In this document: positions 11,894 to 22,299 of the stretch, in pieces
Numbering within the stretch: the first letter of the stretch is position 1
How the letters are laid out: every line of letters begins with the position of its first letter
Origin: Solibacillus sp. R5-41
GTDB taxonomy: Bacteria > Bacillota > Bacilli > Bacillales_A > Planococcaceae
Reading direction: 5' to 3'
Assembly (NCBI RefSeq): GCF_002736105.1
Contig: NZ_CP024123.1
Span: 4,168,001-4,232,000 of the forward strand
Length of the DNA: 64,000 nucleotides
Made by a program: the position numbers and the translations under genes
The notes under the pieces: generated by a model
What the model was told of the DNA's origin: nothing
The model's input: the letters and a program-made list of their open reading frames with translations, nothing else
Databases searched by the model: none

Positions 11894-14800
11894 TTATTCA
11901 ATTGACTCTACTGGGTCTTCTTTATCATCAGCAGGTTTTGGATTTTCCATTTCAGGAACTGGTGCAGTTACTTCTTCTTCATCGTCAAGGTCGCGAAGTT
12001 CTACTTCCTCGTCGTTGATTGTTAGCATCTTCACATCCATACCTAGTGATTGAAGTTCTTTAATTAATACTTTAAATGATTCAGGAACACCTGGTTCTGG
12101 AACACTTTCACCTTTAACAATGGCTTCGTATGTTTTCACACGACCTACAACATCATCTGATTTTACAGTTAAAATCTCTTGTAATGTGTAAGCAGCACCA
12201 TATGCTTCAAGTGCCCAAACCTCCATCTCACCGAATCGCTGACCACCAAATTGTGCTTTACCACCAAGCGGTTGTTGCGTTACTAATGAGTAAGGTCCCG
12301 TTGAACGTGCATGAAGTTTATCGTCAACCATGTGGGCAAGTTTGATCATATACATGATACCAACTGATACACGACTGTCGAATGGCTCACCTGAACGTCC
12401 ATCATAAAGTGTTGTTTTACCATCACGATCCATACCAGCTTCTTCCATCGTTTCCCAAACATCATCTTCGTTAGCGCCGTCAAATACAGGTGTAGCCATG
12501 TGTACGCCTAAATAACGTGCTGCCATACCTAAGTGAAGCTCTAAAACTTGTCCGATATTCATACGAGATGGTACGCCAAGTGGGTTAAGCATGATGTCTA
12601 CCGGTGTGCCATCTGGCATAAACGGCATATCTTCTTCTGGTAAGATACGTGAGATAACCCCTTTGTTACCATGTCGTCCGGCCATTTTGTCCCCAACGCG
12701 GATTTTACGTTTTTGAACAATATAAGCACGTACTAATTGGTTAACTCCTGGTGGTAATTCGTCACCATCTTCACGATTAAATACTTTAACATCTAGGATA
12801 ATACCGCCCGCTCCGTGTGGTACTCGTAAAGACGTGTCACGTACTTCGCGTGCTTTTTCACCAAAGATAGCATGTAATAAACGCTCTTCCGCAGTTAACT
12901 CTGTAACTCCTTTAGGCGTCACTTTACCTACTAAAATATCACCGTCGCGAACTTCTGCACCGATGCGAATGATACCACGATCGTCTAAATTACGAAGTGC
13001 ATCTTCCCCTACGTTTGGAATATCACGTGTGATTTCTTCAGGTCCTAGTTTTGTATCACGTGCTTCTGATTCATATTCTTCAATATGAACAGATGTATAT
13101 ACATCATCCTTTACAAGGCGTTCACTCATAATAACCGCATCTTCGTAGTTAAAGCCATCCCATGTCATGAATGCGATAAGTACGTTTTGACCAAGTGCTA
13201 ATTCGCCTTTTTCCATTGAAGGACCATCAGCTAAAATATCACGAGGTTTCACACGATCGCCAATTTTTACGATTGGACGTTGGTTATATGAAGTACCTTG
13301 GTTTGAACGAATGAATTTTTGTAATTTGTACTTTGTTAAATCACCTTTAACTTCTTTGCCTTCAATTGTTTCAATACGACGAACGTGAATAGAACGTGCT
13401 TCAACATGTTCAACAATACCGTCGAATTTTGCAATGACTGCAGCACCTGAGTCACGTGCATCTACGTGTTCCATACCTGTACCTACATATGGTGCATTTG
13501 GATAAAGTAATGGAACCGCTTGACGTTGCATGTTCGCACCCATTAACGCACGGTTAGAGTCATCGTTTTCTAAGAACGGGATACATGCAGTGGCAGCAGA
13601 TACAACCTGTTTTGGTGATACGTCCATGTAGTCGATACGGTCTTTACTAAATACAGTGTTATCTCCACGGAAGCGTCCTACAACTTCTTCCTTCACGAAA
13701 GTACCATCTTCATTTAATAAAGAGTTTGCTTGTGCAACTACATAGTTATCTTCTTCATCAGCCGTTAAGTAATGAATATCCTTCGTTACAGCACTTGTGT
13801 TTGGATCAACACGACGATACGGCGTTTCGATGAAGCCGAATTTATTTACTTTTGCGAACGATGAAAGCGAGTTAATTAAACCAATGTTTGGTCCCTCTGG
13901 TGTTTCAATCGGACACATACGACCATAGTGAGAATAGTGAACGTCACGTACTTCCATACCAGCACGCTCACGAGTTAAACCACCAGGTCCTAATGCAGAT
14001 AGACGACGTTTATGCGTTAATTCTGCAAGTGGGTTTGTTTGGTCCATGAATTGCGATAATTGCGAGCTACCAAAGAACTCTTTAATTGACGCAATTACTG
14101 GACGGATATTAATTAATTGTTGTGGCACGATAGCAGCTGTATCATTGATTGACATACGCTCACGTACAACACGTTCCATACGAGATAAACCGATACGGAA
14201 TTGGTTTTGTAAAAGCTCACCAACTGAACGTAGACGACGATTACCTAAGTGATCAATATCATCTGTATTCCCTACGCCATATAATAAGTTGAAGAAGTAT
14301 GATACAGAAGCGATTACATCAGCTGGTGTAATATTCTTCACTTCTTCATCGATATATGCGTTTGAAATAACGTTAATTTCTTTTTGAGCTTCGTCATTCG
14401 GTGCGAAAATTTTGATCGATTGGATTGTAATATCCTCTTCTAATACACCACCAACTTGTGTTAGTGTACGGAAGCCCGTACCCGCTTCTAAATAAGGGAT
14501 TAACTTATCTAAAGTACGACGATCTAATAATGTACCTGCTTCTACAAGAATCTCACCTGTTTCTGAATCTACAAGTGTTTCAGCAATCGTTTGGTTAAAC
14601 AGACGATTCTTAATGTGAAGCTTTTTGTTCATTTTGTAACGACCAACATTCGCCAAGTCATAGCGCTTTGCGTCAAAGAAGCGAGAATATAAAAGGTTCT
14701 TCGCTGATTCAACTGTTGGTGGCTCACCTGGACGCAAACGCTCATAGATTTCAAGAAGCGCTTTTTCAGTGCTTTCTGTGTTATCTTTTTCAAGCGTGTT

Positions 14801-15454
14801 ACGTAAGTATTCATTGTCACCAATGATATCTAAAATTTCTTGATCTGAACCGAAACCTAATGCACGTAATAATACTGTTGCTGGAAGTTTACGTGTACGA
14901 TCGATACGAACGTATACAACATCCTTTGCATCAATTTCGTATTCTAACCATGCACCACGGTTTGGAATCACTGTTGCGCCAAAACCTTTTTTACCGTTTT
15001 TGTCCGTTTTGTCGTGGAAATATACACTTGGAGAACGAACTAATTGCGAAACGATAACGCGCTCAGCACCATTAATAATAAACGTGCCTGTTTCCGTCAT
15101 TAATGGGAAATCACCCATGAAGACTTCTTGTTCTTTTACTTCTTTTGTTTCTTTGTTGTGTAAACGTACTTTTACGCGCAATGGTGCAGCATAAGTTACG
15201 TCACGTTCTTTACATTCATCAACATCATACTTAGGATTTCCTAATTTGTAGTCGACGAATTCTAATGAAAGATTACCTGTAAAATCTTCGATTGGAGAAA
15301 TGTCGTGGAACATCTCACGCAACCCTTCTTCAAGGAACCACTCATAAGATGCTGTTTGGATTTCGATTAAATTCGGAAGTTCCAGCACCTCACTAATACG
15401 CGCAAAGCTTCTACGCTGGCGGTGTTGTCCGTACTGAACTAGTTGACCTGTCAA
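11894..15454 (-). CDS. rpoB: RNA polymerase subunit beta
   Basis: 1186 residues from a TTG start at 15454, eight bases after GAGGGG; the upstream GTG overlaps that site, and MTGQLVQYG matches the family start. The rifampicin-binding cluster ([13 protein letters not shown] ... [13 protein letters not shown]) matches the susceptible sequence. The C-terminus has the acidic tail usual in Bacillales. The hairpin and 158-base gap before rpoC are the only oddities. Confidence 0.99.
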   Translation of the reverse strand: MTGQLVQYGQHRQRRSFARISEVLELPNLIEIQTASYEWFLEEGLREMFHDISPIEDFTGNLSLEFVDYKLGNPKYDVDECKERDVTYAAPLRVKVRLHNKETKEVKEQEVFMGDFPLMTETGTFIINGAERVIVSQLVRSPSVYFHDKTDKNGKKGFGATVIPNRGAWLEYEIDAKDVVYVRIDRTRKLPATVLLRALGFGSDQEILDIIGDNEYLRNTLEKDNTESTEKALLEIYERLRPGEPPTVESAKNLLYSRFFDAKRYDLANVGRYKMNKKLHIKNRLFNQTIAETLVDSETGEILVEAGTLLDRRTLDKLIPYLEAGTGFRTLTQVGGVLEEDITIQSIKIFAPNDEAQKEINVISNAYIDEEVKNITPADVIASVSYFFNLLYGVGNTDDIDHLGNRRLRSVGELLQNQFRIGLSRMERVVRERMSINDTAAIVPQQLINIRPVIASIKEFFGSSQLSQFMDQTNPLAELTHKRRLSALGPGGLTRERAGMEVRDVHYSHYGRMCPIETPEGPNIGLINSLSSFAKVNKFGFIETPYRRVDPNTSAVTKDIHYLTADEEDNYVVAQANSLLNEDGTFVKEEVVGRFRGDNTVFSKDRIDYMDVSPKQVVSAATACIPFLENDDSNRALMGANMQRQAVPLLYPNAPYVGTGMEHVDARDSGAAVIAKFDGIVEHVEARSIHVRRIETIEGKEVKGDLTKYKLQKFIRSNQGTSYNQRPIVKIGDRVKPRDILADGPSMEKGELALGQNVLIAFMTWDGFNYEDAVIMSERLVKDDVYTSVHIEEYESEARDTKLGPEEITRDIPNVGEDALRNLDDRGIIRIGAEVRDGDILVGKVTPKGVTELTAEERLLHAIFGEKAREVRDTSLRVPHGAGGIILDVKVFNREDGDELPPGVNQLVRAYIVQKRKIRVGDKMAGRHGNKGVISRILPEEDMPFMPDGTPVDIMLNPLGVPSRMNIGQVLELHLGMAARYLGVHMATPVFDGANEDDVWETMEEAGMDRDGKTTLYDGRSGEPFDSRVSVGIMYMIKLAHMVDDKLHARSTGPYSLVTQQPLGGKAQFGGQRFGEMEVWALEAYGAAYTLQEILTVKSDDVVGRVKTYEAIVKGESVPEPGVPESFKVLIKELQSLGMDVKMLTINDEEVELRDLDDEEEVTAPVPEMENPKPADDKEDPVESIE

Positions 15455-15707
15455 CTCATTCACCCCTCAATAAAGCGATAATAGGTCTTTGCAAAACCTT
15501 ACAAATAGTGTATGATTTCGAAAGACGAAAAGAAAACGAGTCTTTTATAAGACCTCATTTTCGGTTAAACTAAACATATTCTTAGTAAGTATGCCCATAA
15601 AAACCTTTATGTTATGCAAAAGGGCACACTACCTCAAAATAATAATTTTGCATTTTATAATGTTATCATAGTCAATTTGTCAAGTCAATCTTCCGAGTCA
15701 ATCTTAC

Positions 15708-16310
15708 TTATTTTTTTGCACGTATGATCCAGTACCCTTTTTTCTTCTCGACAACTTCTACTTTTGAAAACATTCCCTCTAAATGACTCACCGTTGAAGG
15801 CGCACCCTGCTTCTTCTGAATTACAACCCACAGTTCACCATCTTCAACTAGCAATTGATAGGCACCGTCATAAAACTTAAAAACTGTATCCTTACCAGCA
15901 CGAATAGGTGGATTTGTTAAAATAGCTGCAGCATTCGTTTCAGGTGATACAGCACTTAAGCCATCACTTTCAAAAATTCGTACATTTTGAATCCCGTTTA
16001 GTTGTGCATTTTTTTGTGACAACGCAACAGCTCGCGTATTGATATCCATCATTAACACTTCACGCTCTGGATTTACTTTTGCAATAGACAATCCAATCGG
16101 TCCATAACCACAACCAACATCAAGTATATCTCCTGCAATTTTTGGCATCTCAAAAGCGTCTATTAACACACGGGAGCCAAAATCTACTTCGCTTTTGCTA
16201 AATACACCTGCATCTGTTTCAAACATAAATGTATTTCCTAATAAAGTAAACTTCCATTGGCGTGGTTTACTATCAGTTTGAGGCTTATTGGAATAATAAT
16301 GTTCAGACAT
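15708..16310 (-). CDS. Class I SAM-dependent methyltransferase, YbxB/RsmC-like
   Basis: 200-residue methyltransferase with the SAM loop DVGCGYGPIGLS (about 63-74), an acidic residue in LMMDINTRAV, and the N6-/N2-type catalytic motif TNPPIRAGK. It has only the C-terminal catalytic half of RsmC. The same gene lies between rplL and rpoB in B. subtilis (ybxB), so orthology is likely and an rRNA target is plausible, though not shown by sequence. A terminator separates it from rplL and its own promoter should lie in 16311-16336 or upstream. Confidence 0.9.
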   Translation of the reverse strand: MSEHYYSNKPQTDSKPRQWKFTLLGNTFMFETDAGVFSKSEVDFGSRVLIDAFEMPKIAGDILDVGCGYGPIGLSIAKVNPEREVLMMDINTRAVALSQKNAQLNGIQNVRIFESDGLSAVSPETNAAAILTNPPIRAGKDTVFKFYDGAYQLLVEDGELWVVIQKKQGAPSTVSHLEGMFSKVEVVEKKKGYWIIRAKK

Positions 16311-16334
16311 ATGACACGCCTCCTCAAAAAATTA

Positions 16335-16382
16335 AAATAAAGAAAAGCTCGCCGCAAAACTGTGACGAGCTTTTCTTATGAA
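16335..16382 (-). terminator. Terminator after rplL
   Basis: AAGAAAAGCTCG and CGAGCTTTTCTT form a 12-base stem with a 14-base loop, U-rich at the stem base. It ends the rplJL unit. Confidence 0.85.
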
Positions 16383-16420
16383 GCTAAGCATAACGCCTAG
16401 CAACGAAAGTTAAACTAAAA

Positions 16421-16780
16421 TTATTTAACTTCTACTGAAGCGCCAACTTCTTCAAGTTTAGCTTTAATAGCTTCAGCGTCATCTTTAGAGATACCTTCTT
16501 TAAGAGCTTTAGGAGCGTTGTCAACAACCTCTTTAGCTTCTTTTAGGCCTAAACCAGTGATTTCACGAACCACTTTGATTACTTTAATTTTTTCTGCACC
16601 AGCTGATGCTAAGATTACGTCAAATTCAGTTTTCTCTTCTGCTGCTGCTGCACCGCCAGCTACTACAGCTACTGGAGCTGCTGCTGTTACACCGAATTCT
16701 TCTTCGATTGCTTTTACTAAATCGTTTAACTCTAGAACTGTCATAGCTTTGATAGCTTCTAAGATTTGCTCATTGTTCAT
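16421..16780 (-). CDS. rplL: Ribosomal protein L7/L12
   Basis: 119-residue stalk protein. Order is N-terminal dimerisation helices (1-30), an Ala-rich hinge (about 33-50) and the factor-binding C-terminal domain with [21 protein letters not shown]. It is 73 bases after rplJ and shares its L10 leader. Confidence 0.98.
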   Translation of the reverse strand: MNNEQILEAIKAMTVLELNDLVKAIEEEFGVTAAAPVAVVAGGAAAAEEKTEFDVILASAGAEKIKVIKVVREITGLGLKEAKEVVDNAPKALKEGISKDDAEAIKAKLEEVGASVEVK

Positions 16781-16853
16781 TTTAATTTCCTCCTATGGAA
16801 TGTTTTATAGTTTTTAGGCCACTAAGCCGTTTTTTGAAGTTGGGATGCGAAAA

Positions 16854-17354
16854 TTACGCGCCTTGCTCTTCTTTTTGTTCTGCAACAGCTTTTGTTGCAA
16901 GTGCGAAGTTGCGCACTGGAGCTTGAAGTACAGATAAAAGCATTGATAGTAGACCTTCGCGAGATGGAAGTTCTGCAAGAGCTTTAACGTCTTCAGCAGA
17001 TGCCACAGTACCTTCGATAATACCAGCTTTAATTTCAAGTGCTTCGTTTTTCTTAGCGAAATCGTTGATAATTTTAGCAGGAGCTACTACATCCACGTTA
17101 GAGAATGCGATAGCGTTTGGACCAGTTAAAAATTCATTGATTCCTTCAAGACCAACAGATTCAGTAGCACGACGAGATAAAGTATTTTTGTAAACTTTAA
17201 ACTCAACACCCGCTTCACGTAATTGCTTACGTAATTCAGTTGCTTGTGCAACAGTTAAACCACGGTAATCTACAACTACTACAGAAGCAGCAGCTGAAAA
17301 TTTATCAGCGATTTCTTGAACTTGAACTTTTTTAGTTTCGATTGCTTTGCTCAT
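16854..17354 (-). CDS. rplJ: Ribosomal protein L10
   Basis: 166 residues; stalk base protein that binds 23S rRNA and the L7/L12 dimers through its C-terminal helix. N-terminal block [21 protein letters not shown] is typical. GGAGGTG precedes the ATG. The preceding 17400-17560 leader is its autoregulatory site, where excess L10-L12 complex binds in related Firmicutes. Confidence 0.97.
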   Translation of the reverse strand: MSKAIETKKVQVQEIADKFSAAASVVVVDYRGLTVAQATELRKQLREAGVEFKVYKNTLSRRATESVGLEGINEFLTGPNAIAFSNVDVVAPAKIINDFAKKNEALEIKAGIIEGTVASAEDVKALAELPSREGLLSMLLSVLQAPVRNFALATKAVAEQKEEQGA

Positions 17355-17399
17355 GATGACACCTCCTATTAGAATGAGTCATTTATACCGACAAAGAAA

Positions 17400-17560
17400 G
17401 CCTCTACATCTTAGAGACATAGAGGCAGAAAGTACATCATCTTAAAAAGAATCCGAACTCCTATGTCCTCGGCAGGATCATTAAGTGACAAGTCACTCCT
17501 ACTGTCTACGGTACAAATGGATGATTCACAACAGCATCCATCTTACCAAGTAAGCGGTGT
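17400..17560 (-). promoter_or_regulatory. Ribosomal protein L10 leader
   Basis: The structured RNA region lies directly upstream of rplJ. It has a long arm carrying AGTGACAAGTCACT-type pairing near 17483-17498 and a final hairpin GCCTCTA...TAGAGGC (17400-17426) followed on the minus strand by U-rich sequence, consistent with attenuation. Position and architecture match the known L10 leader family. I did not fold it computationally. Confidence 0.75.
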
Positions 17561-17609
17561 GTTGTCAATTAATTTAATTTAAATTAACGGTTTTTACAAC
17601 CGGAATTAA

Positions 17610-18305
17610 TTATTTAGTTACTGCGCTAGCGTCAACTTTTACAGCAGGACCCATTGTAGTTGTAATGTTTACAGACTTCATGTAAGTACCTTTTGCTGCA
17701 GCAGGTTTTGCTTTTTGAACTACTTCAAATACCGCTAAGAAGTTTTCTACTAAGTTTTTAGTATCGAAAGAAACTTTACCGATTGGTGCGTGGATGATAC
17801 CAGCTTTTTCAGCACGGTATTCAACTTTACCAGCCTTAATTTCTTCGATAGCTTTTGTTACGTCAAAAGTAACTGTGCCTGTTTTAGGGTTTGGCATTAA
17901 ACCTTTAGGACCTAATACACGTCCAAGTTTACCAACTTCACCCATCATGTCAGGAGTTGCTACGATTACATCGAATTCAAACCAACCTTGTTGGATCTTT
18001 TGGATGTACTCTGCATCACCTACATAATCAGCGCCAGCAGCTTCTGCTTCTTTAAGTTTTTCACCTTTAGCGAAAACTAATACGCGTTGAGTTTTACCAG
18101 TACCGTGTGGAAGTACAACTGCACCACGGATTTGTTGGTCATTTTTACGAGTATCGATACCTAATTTAAATGCTACTTCTACAGTTGCATCAAAGTTTAC
18201 TGTGCTTGTTTTTTGCGCTAAAGCTACTGCTTCTTCTACAGAATATAGAGCTGCGCGGTCGATTAATTTAGCTGCTTCTTGCAGTTTTTTACCTTTTTTA
18301 GCCAT
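17610..18305 (-). CDS. rplA: Ribosomal protein L1
   Basis: 231 residues from the ATG at 18305, seven bases after GGAGG; an earlier in-frame start would add 21 residues absent from the family. The [19 protein letters not shown] block is the conserved rRNA-binding signature. L1 forms the mobile L1 stalk and, in many bacteria, represses its own rplKA mRNA. A long hairpin lies 52 bases before the start. Confidence 0.97.
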   Translation of the reverse strand: MAKKGKKLQEAAKLIDRAALYSVEEAVALAQKTSTVNFDATVEVAFKLGIDTRKNDQQIRGAVVLPHGTGKTQRVLVFAKGEKLKEAEAAGADYVGDAEYIQKIQQGWFEFDVIVATPDMMGEVGKLGRVLGPKGLMPNPKTGTVTFDVTKAIEEIKAGKVEYRAEKAGIIHAPIGKVSFDTKNLVENFLAVFEVVQKAKPAAAKGTYMKSVNITTTMGPAVKVDASAVTK

Positions 18306-18356
18306 TATAATTTCCTCCTTGATTGTGGTTTTAACGGATTTGACCTCCCACGAATA

Positions 18357-18399
18357 AAGGTTGCGCACTCTTCAAACAATATCGGAGTGCCGCAACCTT
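18357..18399 (-). other. Long hairpin between rplK and rplA
   Basis: AAGGTTGCGCACTC (18357-18370) pairs with GAGTGCCGCAACCTT (18385-18399) with a single bulge. The stem is followed on the minus strand by only a weak U stretch. It could be a partial terminator, a processing site, or a regulatory structure for rplA. Confidence 0.6.
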
Positions 18400-18437
18400 C
18401 TAAAAAAACAAAACATCATCAAGTGTGAAGATGGTTA

Positions 18438-18863
18438 TTAGTCTTCGATAGTAATACCCATGCTTCGTGCAGTACCTTCAACCATTAACATAGCAGCTTC
18501 AACTGAAGCAGCGTTAAGGTCTGGCATTTTTTGTTCTGCGATTTCGCGAACTTTATCACGTTTAACCGTTGCAACTTTTTTACGATTTGGTTCACCAGAT
18601 CCAGATTGGATACCAGCCGCTACTTTAAGTAATACTGCTGCAGGTGGAGTTTTAGTAATGAAAGTGAATGAACGGTCTTCGAATACTGAAATTTCAACTG
18701 GGATAATAAGACCAGCTTGATCAGCAGTACGAGCGTTAAATTCTTTACAGAATCCCATAATGTTAACACCTGCTTGACCTAATGCAGGACCAACCGGTGG
18801 CGCTGGGTTTGCTTTACCAGCAGGGATTTGAAGTTTTACAACTTTAATAACTTTTTTAGCCAC
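18438..18863 (-). CDS. rplK: Ribosomal protein L11
   Basis: 141 residues from a GTG at 18863 after AAGGAGG; this gives the family N-terminus [20 protein letters not shown]. The Pro-rich loop [17 protein letters not shown] and the C-terminal rRNA-binding ARSMGI ending are intact. It helps form the GTPase-associated centre. It follows nusG on the minus strand, as is conserved. Confidence 0.98.
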   Translation of the reverse strand: MAKKVIKVVKLQIPAGKANPAPPVGPALGQAGVNIMGFCKEFNARTADQAGLIIPVEISVFEDRSFTFITKTPPAAVLLKVAAGIQSGSGEPNRKKVATVKRDKVREIAEQKMPDLNAASVEAAMLMVEGTARSMGITIED

Positions 18864-19042
18864 GAGACACACCTCCTTAAGTCCGTGATGTGGTAATAGG
18901 GTTGCCCCTCCCACTCAATATCTGTTCGTCAGCTAACTTGCCGATAACATTAAAACTAATATAATCACCTATCAAACAAAATTGACAGGCTGACCTATGA
19001 AATGATACCACTTTTAATTTGCTTTATCAAGTAAAAATAATG

Positions 19043-19582
19043 TTATATTTTTTTAACTTGGGCAAACTCCAGTTCCATTACTGTTTCGCGGCCAAACATA
19101 TCAACATGTACTTTTATTTTCGCATTTTCGACATCAACTTCTTCAACGCGACCTTGGAAGTGCGCAAAAGGTCCTTCCAATACTTCTACAACTTCACCAA
19201 CAGTAATATCTACTTCACCAATCAGTGTTTCTGTCATGCCCATTTGTTCAAGTAGACGATCTGCTTCTTCTGGTAATAACGGCGTTGGTTTTACCCCACC
19301 ACCTGAAGAACCGATAAATCCAGTTACACCCGGTGTATTACGCACTACATACCACGCGTCATCTGTCATGATTAGTTCTACTAATACGTAACCTGGGAAC
19401 ACTTTACGCATTACCGCCTTTTTCTTACCATCTTCTTTTACATCAATCTCTTCATGTTCTGCAACGATAACGCGGAAAATTTTATCCTGCATCCCCATTG
19501 TTTCAACACGTTTTTCTAGATTTGCTTTTACTCGGTTTTCATAACCAGAATAAGTATGAACTACATACCAATTTTTTTCCAT
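19043..19582 (-). CDS. nusG: Transcription elongation/termination factor NusG
   Basis: 179 residues: NGN domain (1-120, WYVVHTYSGYENRVKANL at the start, FPGYVLVE in the core) and a C-terminal KOW motif (VEVLEGPFAHFQGRVEEVD, about 128-150). The start ATG has no close Shine-Dalgarno; the only strong one, AAAGGAGGGG at 19605-19614, lies 24 bases upstream and no in-frame start fits it. The gap to secE is 277 bases and contains a repeat copy and a terminator, so it is probably transcribed separately. Confidence 0.97.
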   Translation of the reverse strand: MEKNWYVVHTYSGYENRVKANLEKRVETMGMQDKIFRVIVAEHEEIDVKEDGKKKAVMRKVFPGYVLVELIMTDDAWYVVRNTPGVTGFIGSSGGGVKPTPLLPEEADRLLEQMGMTETLIGEVDITVGEVVEVLEGPFAHFQGRVEEVDVENAKIKVHVDMFGRETVMELEFAQVKKI

Positions 19583-19671
19583 ATAGGTAGGACTAAATCG
19601 TCCGCCCCTCCTTTACATAAAAATGTGTTAGGTAATTTACTCCCTATGCACAAAAATTCATCACGCTATAT

Positions 19672-19796
19672 CAATTACACCTCGGCATAATTGCGTCTTT
19701 CACCGGTTGTTTGGACACCCGCAAAAATAGTAACTTAAAATCCACTTCCATCTCACCGTCTATAAAAACAGGAGACTTCTGCCGAAAGAAGTTAAA
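19672..19796 (+). repeat. Shortened copy of the intergenic repeat between secE and nusG
   Basis: The left end (CAATTACACCTCGGC...TAATTGCGT) and right end (CTTCCATCTCACCGTCTATA ... CTTCTGCCGAAAGAAGTTAAA) match copy 36461-36649, while much of the middle is missing. It sits inside what is one operon in B. subtilis. Confidence 0.7.
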
Positions 19797-19801
19797 ACAA
19801 A

Positions 19802-19846
19802 TGAAAAAACCCGTTATATAGTATGGACGGGCTATTTCGAAATATT
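19802..19846 (-). terminator. Terminator after secE
   Basis: On the minus strand GCCCGT, an AT loop, then ACGGG followed by six U residues. It lies between secE and the repeat/nusG. Confidence 0.7.
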
Positions 19847-19859
19847 AACATGTTACAAC

Positions 19860-20045
19860 TTATAAAGACAAGAACCAACGGAATAATTCTGAGAATCCTA
19901 AATCTACTACTGTAAAGAATAACGCCATTACAATAACTGTTGAAATAACTACTACTGTATACTTTGTTAGCTCTTTACTTTTCGGCCAGCTTGTTTTGCG
20001 CATTTCTGAACCGACATCTTGTAAAAAGTTTGTCACTTTACTCAT
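19860..20045 (-). CDS. secE: Preprotein translocase subunit SecE
   Basis: 61-residue single-span SecE. A cytoplasmic amphipathic segment with the conserved EMRKTSWPKSKEL (13-26) precedes one transmembrane helix (about 29-48). It stabilises SecY in the membrane. It follows rpmG with a 38-base gap. Confidence 0.96.
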   Translation of the reverse strand: MSKVTNFLQDVGSEMRKTSWPKSKELTKYTVVVISTVIVMALFFTVVDLGFSELFRWFLSL

Positions 20046-20083
20046 CTTAGCCTAACCTCCGAATAACTTGTTTATCTATTCTT

Positions 20084-20233
20084 CATTTATAACGTTTGTT
20101 TATGCACTGTATGTTCATTGCAATGCGAGCAAAATTTCTTTAATTCAAGACGTTCTGTTGTACCTTCTTTTCTTGGTACATTGTAGTTTCTTGAACCGCA
20201 TTTTTCACAACTTATAACAACTTTCTTCGCCAT
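20084..20233 (-). CDS. rpmG: Ribosomal protein L33
   Basis: 49-residue protein beginning MAKKVVISCEKC and ending HNKRYK. Four Cys residues in two CxxC pairs (9/12 and 35/38) make it the zinc-binding form of L33. The position directly before secE-nusG matches rpmGB in B. subtilis. The ATG follows AAAAGGTGATCGTTA at ordinary spacing. The genome may carry further L33 copies lacking zinc ligands. Confidence 0.95.
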
Positions 20234-20311
20234 TAACGATCACCTTTTCGGCAGTTTGTCTTTTAAAGACTAACACCTAAATTTCTTGATGTCAACACGC
20301 GTCAATGGTCA

Positions 20312-20959
20312 TTAAGTCATTTCTTTCAACTCAATATGACGCTCTAATTTCCGCTTCACACGCTGTAACGCATTATCAATTGATTTCACATGCCGATTCA
20401 ATTCTTCTGAAATTTCATTATATGATTGTCCTTCTAGATAACGAATCAACACTTGCTGTTCCAACTCACTTAATACTTCACTCATTTTCTTCTCAAGATG
20501 ACTATAATCCTCACGATTGATCATTAAATGCTCAGGATCCTCTGAAATCGGGCTCGTGATGACATCCATCAATGTACGCTCCGACTCTTCATCATAAATC
20601 GGTTTGTCTAATGAAATATATGAATTAAGCGGAATATGCTTTTGACGTGTCGCCGTTTTAATGGCAGTAATAATTTGTCTTGTAATACATAATTCTGCAA
20701 ATGCACGGAACGACGCAAGTTTATCTTCCTTAAAGTCACGAATCGCCTTATACAAGCCAATCATTCCTTCTTGAATGATATCTTCTTTATCCGCACCAAT
20801 TAAAAAATAAGATCTAGCTTTTGCTTTCACAAAAAGCCGATATTTCGAAATCAAAAAATCTAACGCATCCGCATTGCCTAGATGCACTTGTCCAACAAGG
20901 GCTTCATCTGTTAATTGTTCAAACTGCTGTATGACTTGAATCTTTTCACTTTTAAGCAA
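20312..20959 (-). CDS. sigH: RNA polymerase sigma-H factor
   Basis: Stationary-phase/sporulation sigma factor of 215 residues from a TTG start six bases after GAGGTG. Region 2 (YFLIGADKEDIIQEGMIGLYKAIRDFKEDKLASFRAFAELCI) and the region 4 helix-turn-helix (SYNEISEELNRHVKSIDNALQRVKRKL) are highly typical of SigH. It lies between rae1 and rpmG as in B. subtilis and implies a sporulation cascade. Confidence 0.96.
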   Translation of the reverse strand: MLKSEKIQVIQQFEQLTDEALVGQVHLGNADALDFLISKYRLFVKAKARSYFLIGADKEDIIQEGMIGLYKAIRDFKEDKLASFRAFAELCITRQIITAIKTATRQKHIPLNSYISLDKPIYDEESERTLMDVITSPISEDPEHLMINREDYSHLEKKMSEVLSELEQQVLIRYLEGQSYNEISEELNRHVKSIDNALQRVKRKLERHIELKEMT

Positions 20960-21028
20960 TGATATCACCTCAGCTACGCCAGAATCATTAGGAACAGTAT
21001 AACTTAATTGGAATTTATGGGCAAATAA

Positions 21029-21541
21029 TTACTTAAGGCCTCTCCGCCATTTTTCAAATTGTAACTCTACATCTTTTGATAATTTAATTCTCGAGGCAGG
21101 TTTTTCCCCTTGCGTTTCTTTTACTTTTGCCGAAATTTTTGATTGGATTATTTGCATTTCAATTTCAAACTCACGCGCAGATTTGCGTAATGCACCATGT
21201 CCAAATACAACATTTTGCTCAGTCATATCGGATGTCGCGACATGAATTTGAACTTTTCTTCCTTTTAGCTCAGTCGATAACTTTTCAATGCGTTCGTCTG
21301 CTGTTTCATTTTTACGTGTGTAAATGACCTCCACAGCATGTCGTACATATAACTGTTCGGTGCCCGGAACGAGATGTGCATCGAACACAACAATTACTCG
21401 CCATCCAGTGTGTGCTTTATATTCGGCCATGCGTTCAATTAAACGATTTCGCGCATCTTCAAAATTCGGCTCACGTAACGGACGCAACTCACTCCATGCA
21501 CCAATCATATTATAGCCATCTACTAGCAATATATTTTGCAT
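21029..21541 (-). CDS. rae1: NYN-domain endoribonuclease Rae1 (YacP)
   Basis: 170 residues of the PIN-like NYN fold. The acidic start LLVDGYNMIG, FDAH, and ATSDMTEQNVVFGHGA are the conserved metal-site blocks. The B. subtilis ortholog cleaves mRNA in the ribosomal A site. It is four bases after rlmB, so translationally coupled. Confidence 0.92.
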   Translation of the reverse strand: MQNILLVDGYNMIGAWSELRPLREPNFEDARNRLIERMAEYKAHTGWRVIVVFDAHLVPGTEQLYVRHAVEVIYTRKNETADERIEKLSTELKGRKVQIHVATSDMTEQNVVFGHGALRKSAREFEIEMQIIQSKISAKVKETQGEKPASRIKLSKDVELQFEKWRRGLK

Positions 21542-21545
21542 CGCC

Positions 21546-22298
21546 TCATCCGTTAACTTCTTGTCGCTTGCGATACACTTCGTACATAAGTAATGCCGCT
21601 GCTACCGAAGCATTTAAAGATGTTACATGTCCAATCATTGGTAAGTGGTATAAGAAATCACATTTATCTTTTAATAGACGGCTCATTCCTTTTCCTTCGC
21701 TACCAATAATTAAAGCAAGTGGTAACGTTGCATCCATTTTCCGATAATCTGCTGAACCTTTTGCATCTGTTCCAGCAATCCATACACCACGTTCCTTTAA
21801 TTCATCCACCGTTTGCGCTAAATTTGTAACACGCACAACTGGAACATGCTCAATGGCACCCGTTGAAGCTTTTGCTACTACCGCCGTTAAACCAACCGCG
21901 CGACGTTTCGGTATAATGATTCCGTGCGCGCCAATCGCATCGGCTGTACGCATAATTGACCCTAAATTATGTGGGTCTTCTAATTCATCTAATAAGATAA
22001 AGAATGGATCTTCTTTTTTTGCTTGCGCAGCATTGAATAAATCATCTAGCTCTGCATAATCATAGGCAGCAACCGATGCCACCACACCTTGGTGATTCGC
22101 ATCGGTTAATTGATCCACTTTCTTCTTTGGTACGAATTGCACTAAAACGCCGCGCTCTCGTGCTAAATCAAGCAATTCATTAATTCCTGTTTTCTTTACA
22201 CCTTCTGCAACCCAGATCTTATTCATTTCACGACCTGAACGAAGCGCCTCTAATATCGGATTCTTACCTGCAATCATTTCTCCATTTTGTTCCGTCAT
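21546..22298 (-). CDS. rlmB: 23S rRNA 2'-O-methyltransferase, TrmH/RlmB family
   Basis: 250-residue SPOUT methyltransferase. N-terminal RNA-binding substrate domain (IAGKNPILEALRSGREM), then knot motifs LEDPHNLGSIMRTADAIG, IGSEGKGMSRLL and SLNASVAAALLMYEV. The family 2'-O-methylates G2251-equivalent in 23S rRNA. It starts one base after mrnC ends. Confidence 0.93.
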   Translation of the reverse strand: MTEQNGEMIAGKNPILEALRSGREMNKIWVAEGVKKTGINELLDLARERGVLVQFVPKKKVDQLTDANHQGVVASVAAYDYAELDDLFNAAQAKKEDPFFILLDELEDPHNLGSIMRTADAIGAHGIIIPKRRAVGLTAVVAKASTGAIEHVPVVRVTNLAQTVDELKERGVWIAGTDAKGSADYRKMDATLPLALIIGSEGKGMSRLLKDKCDFLYHLPMIGHVTSLNASVAAALLMYEVYRKRQEVNG

Positions 22299-22299
22299 G

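Noticed and set aside
15455-15463. GTG start of rpoB
   Set aside because: It overlaps the GAGGGGTG ribosome site; the TTG at 15454 fits spacing and the family N-terminus.
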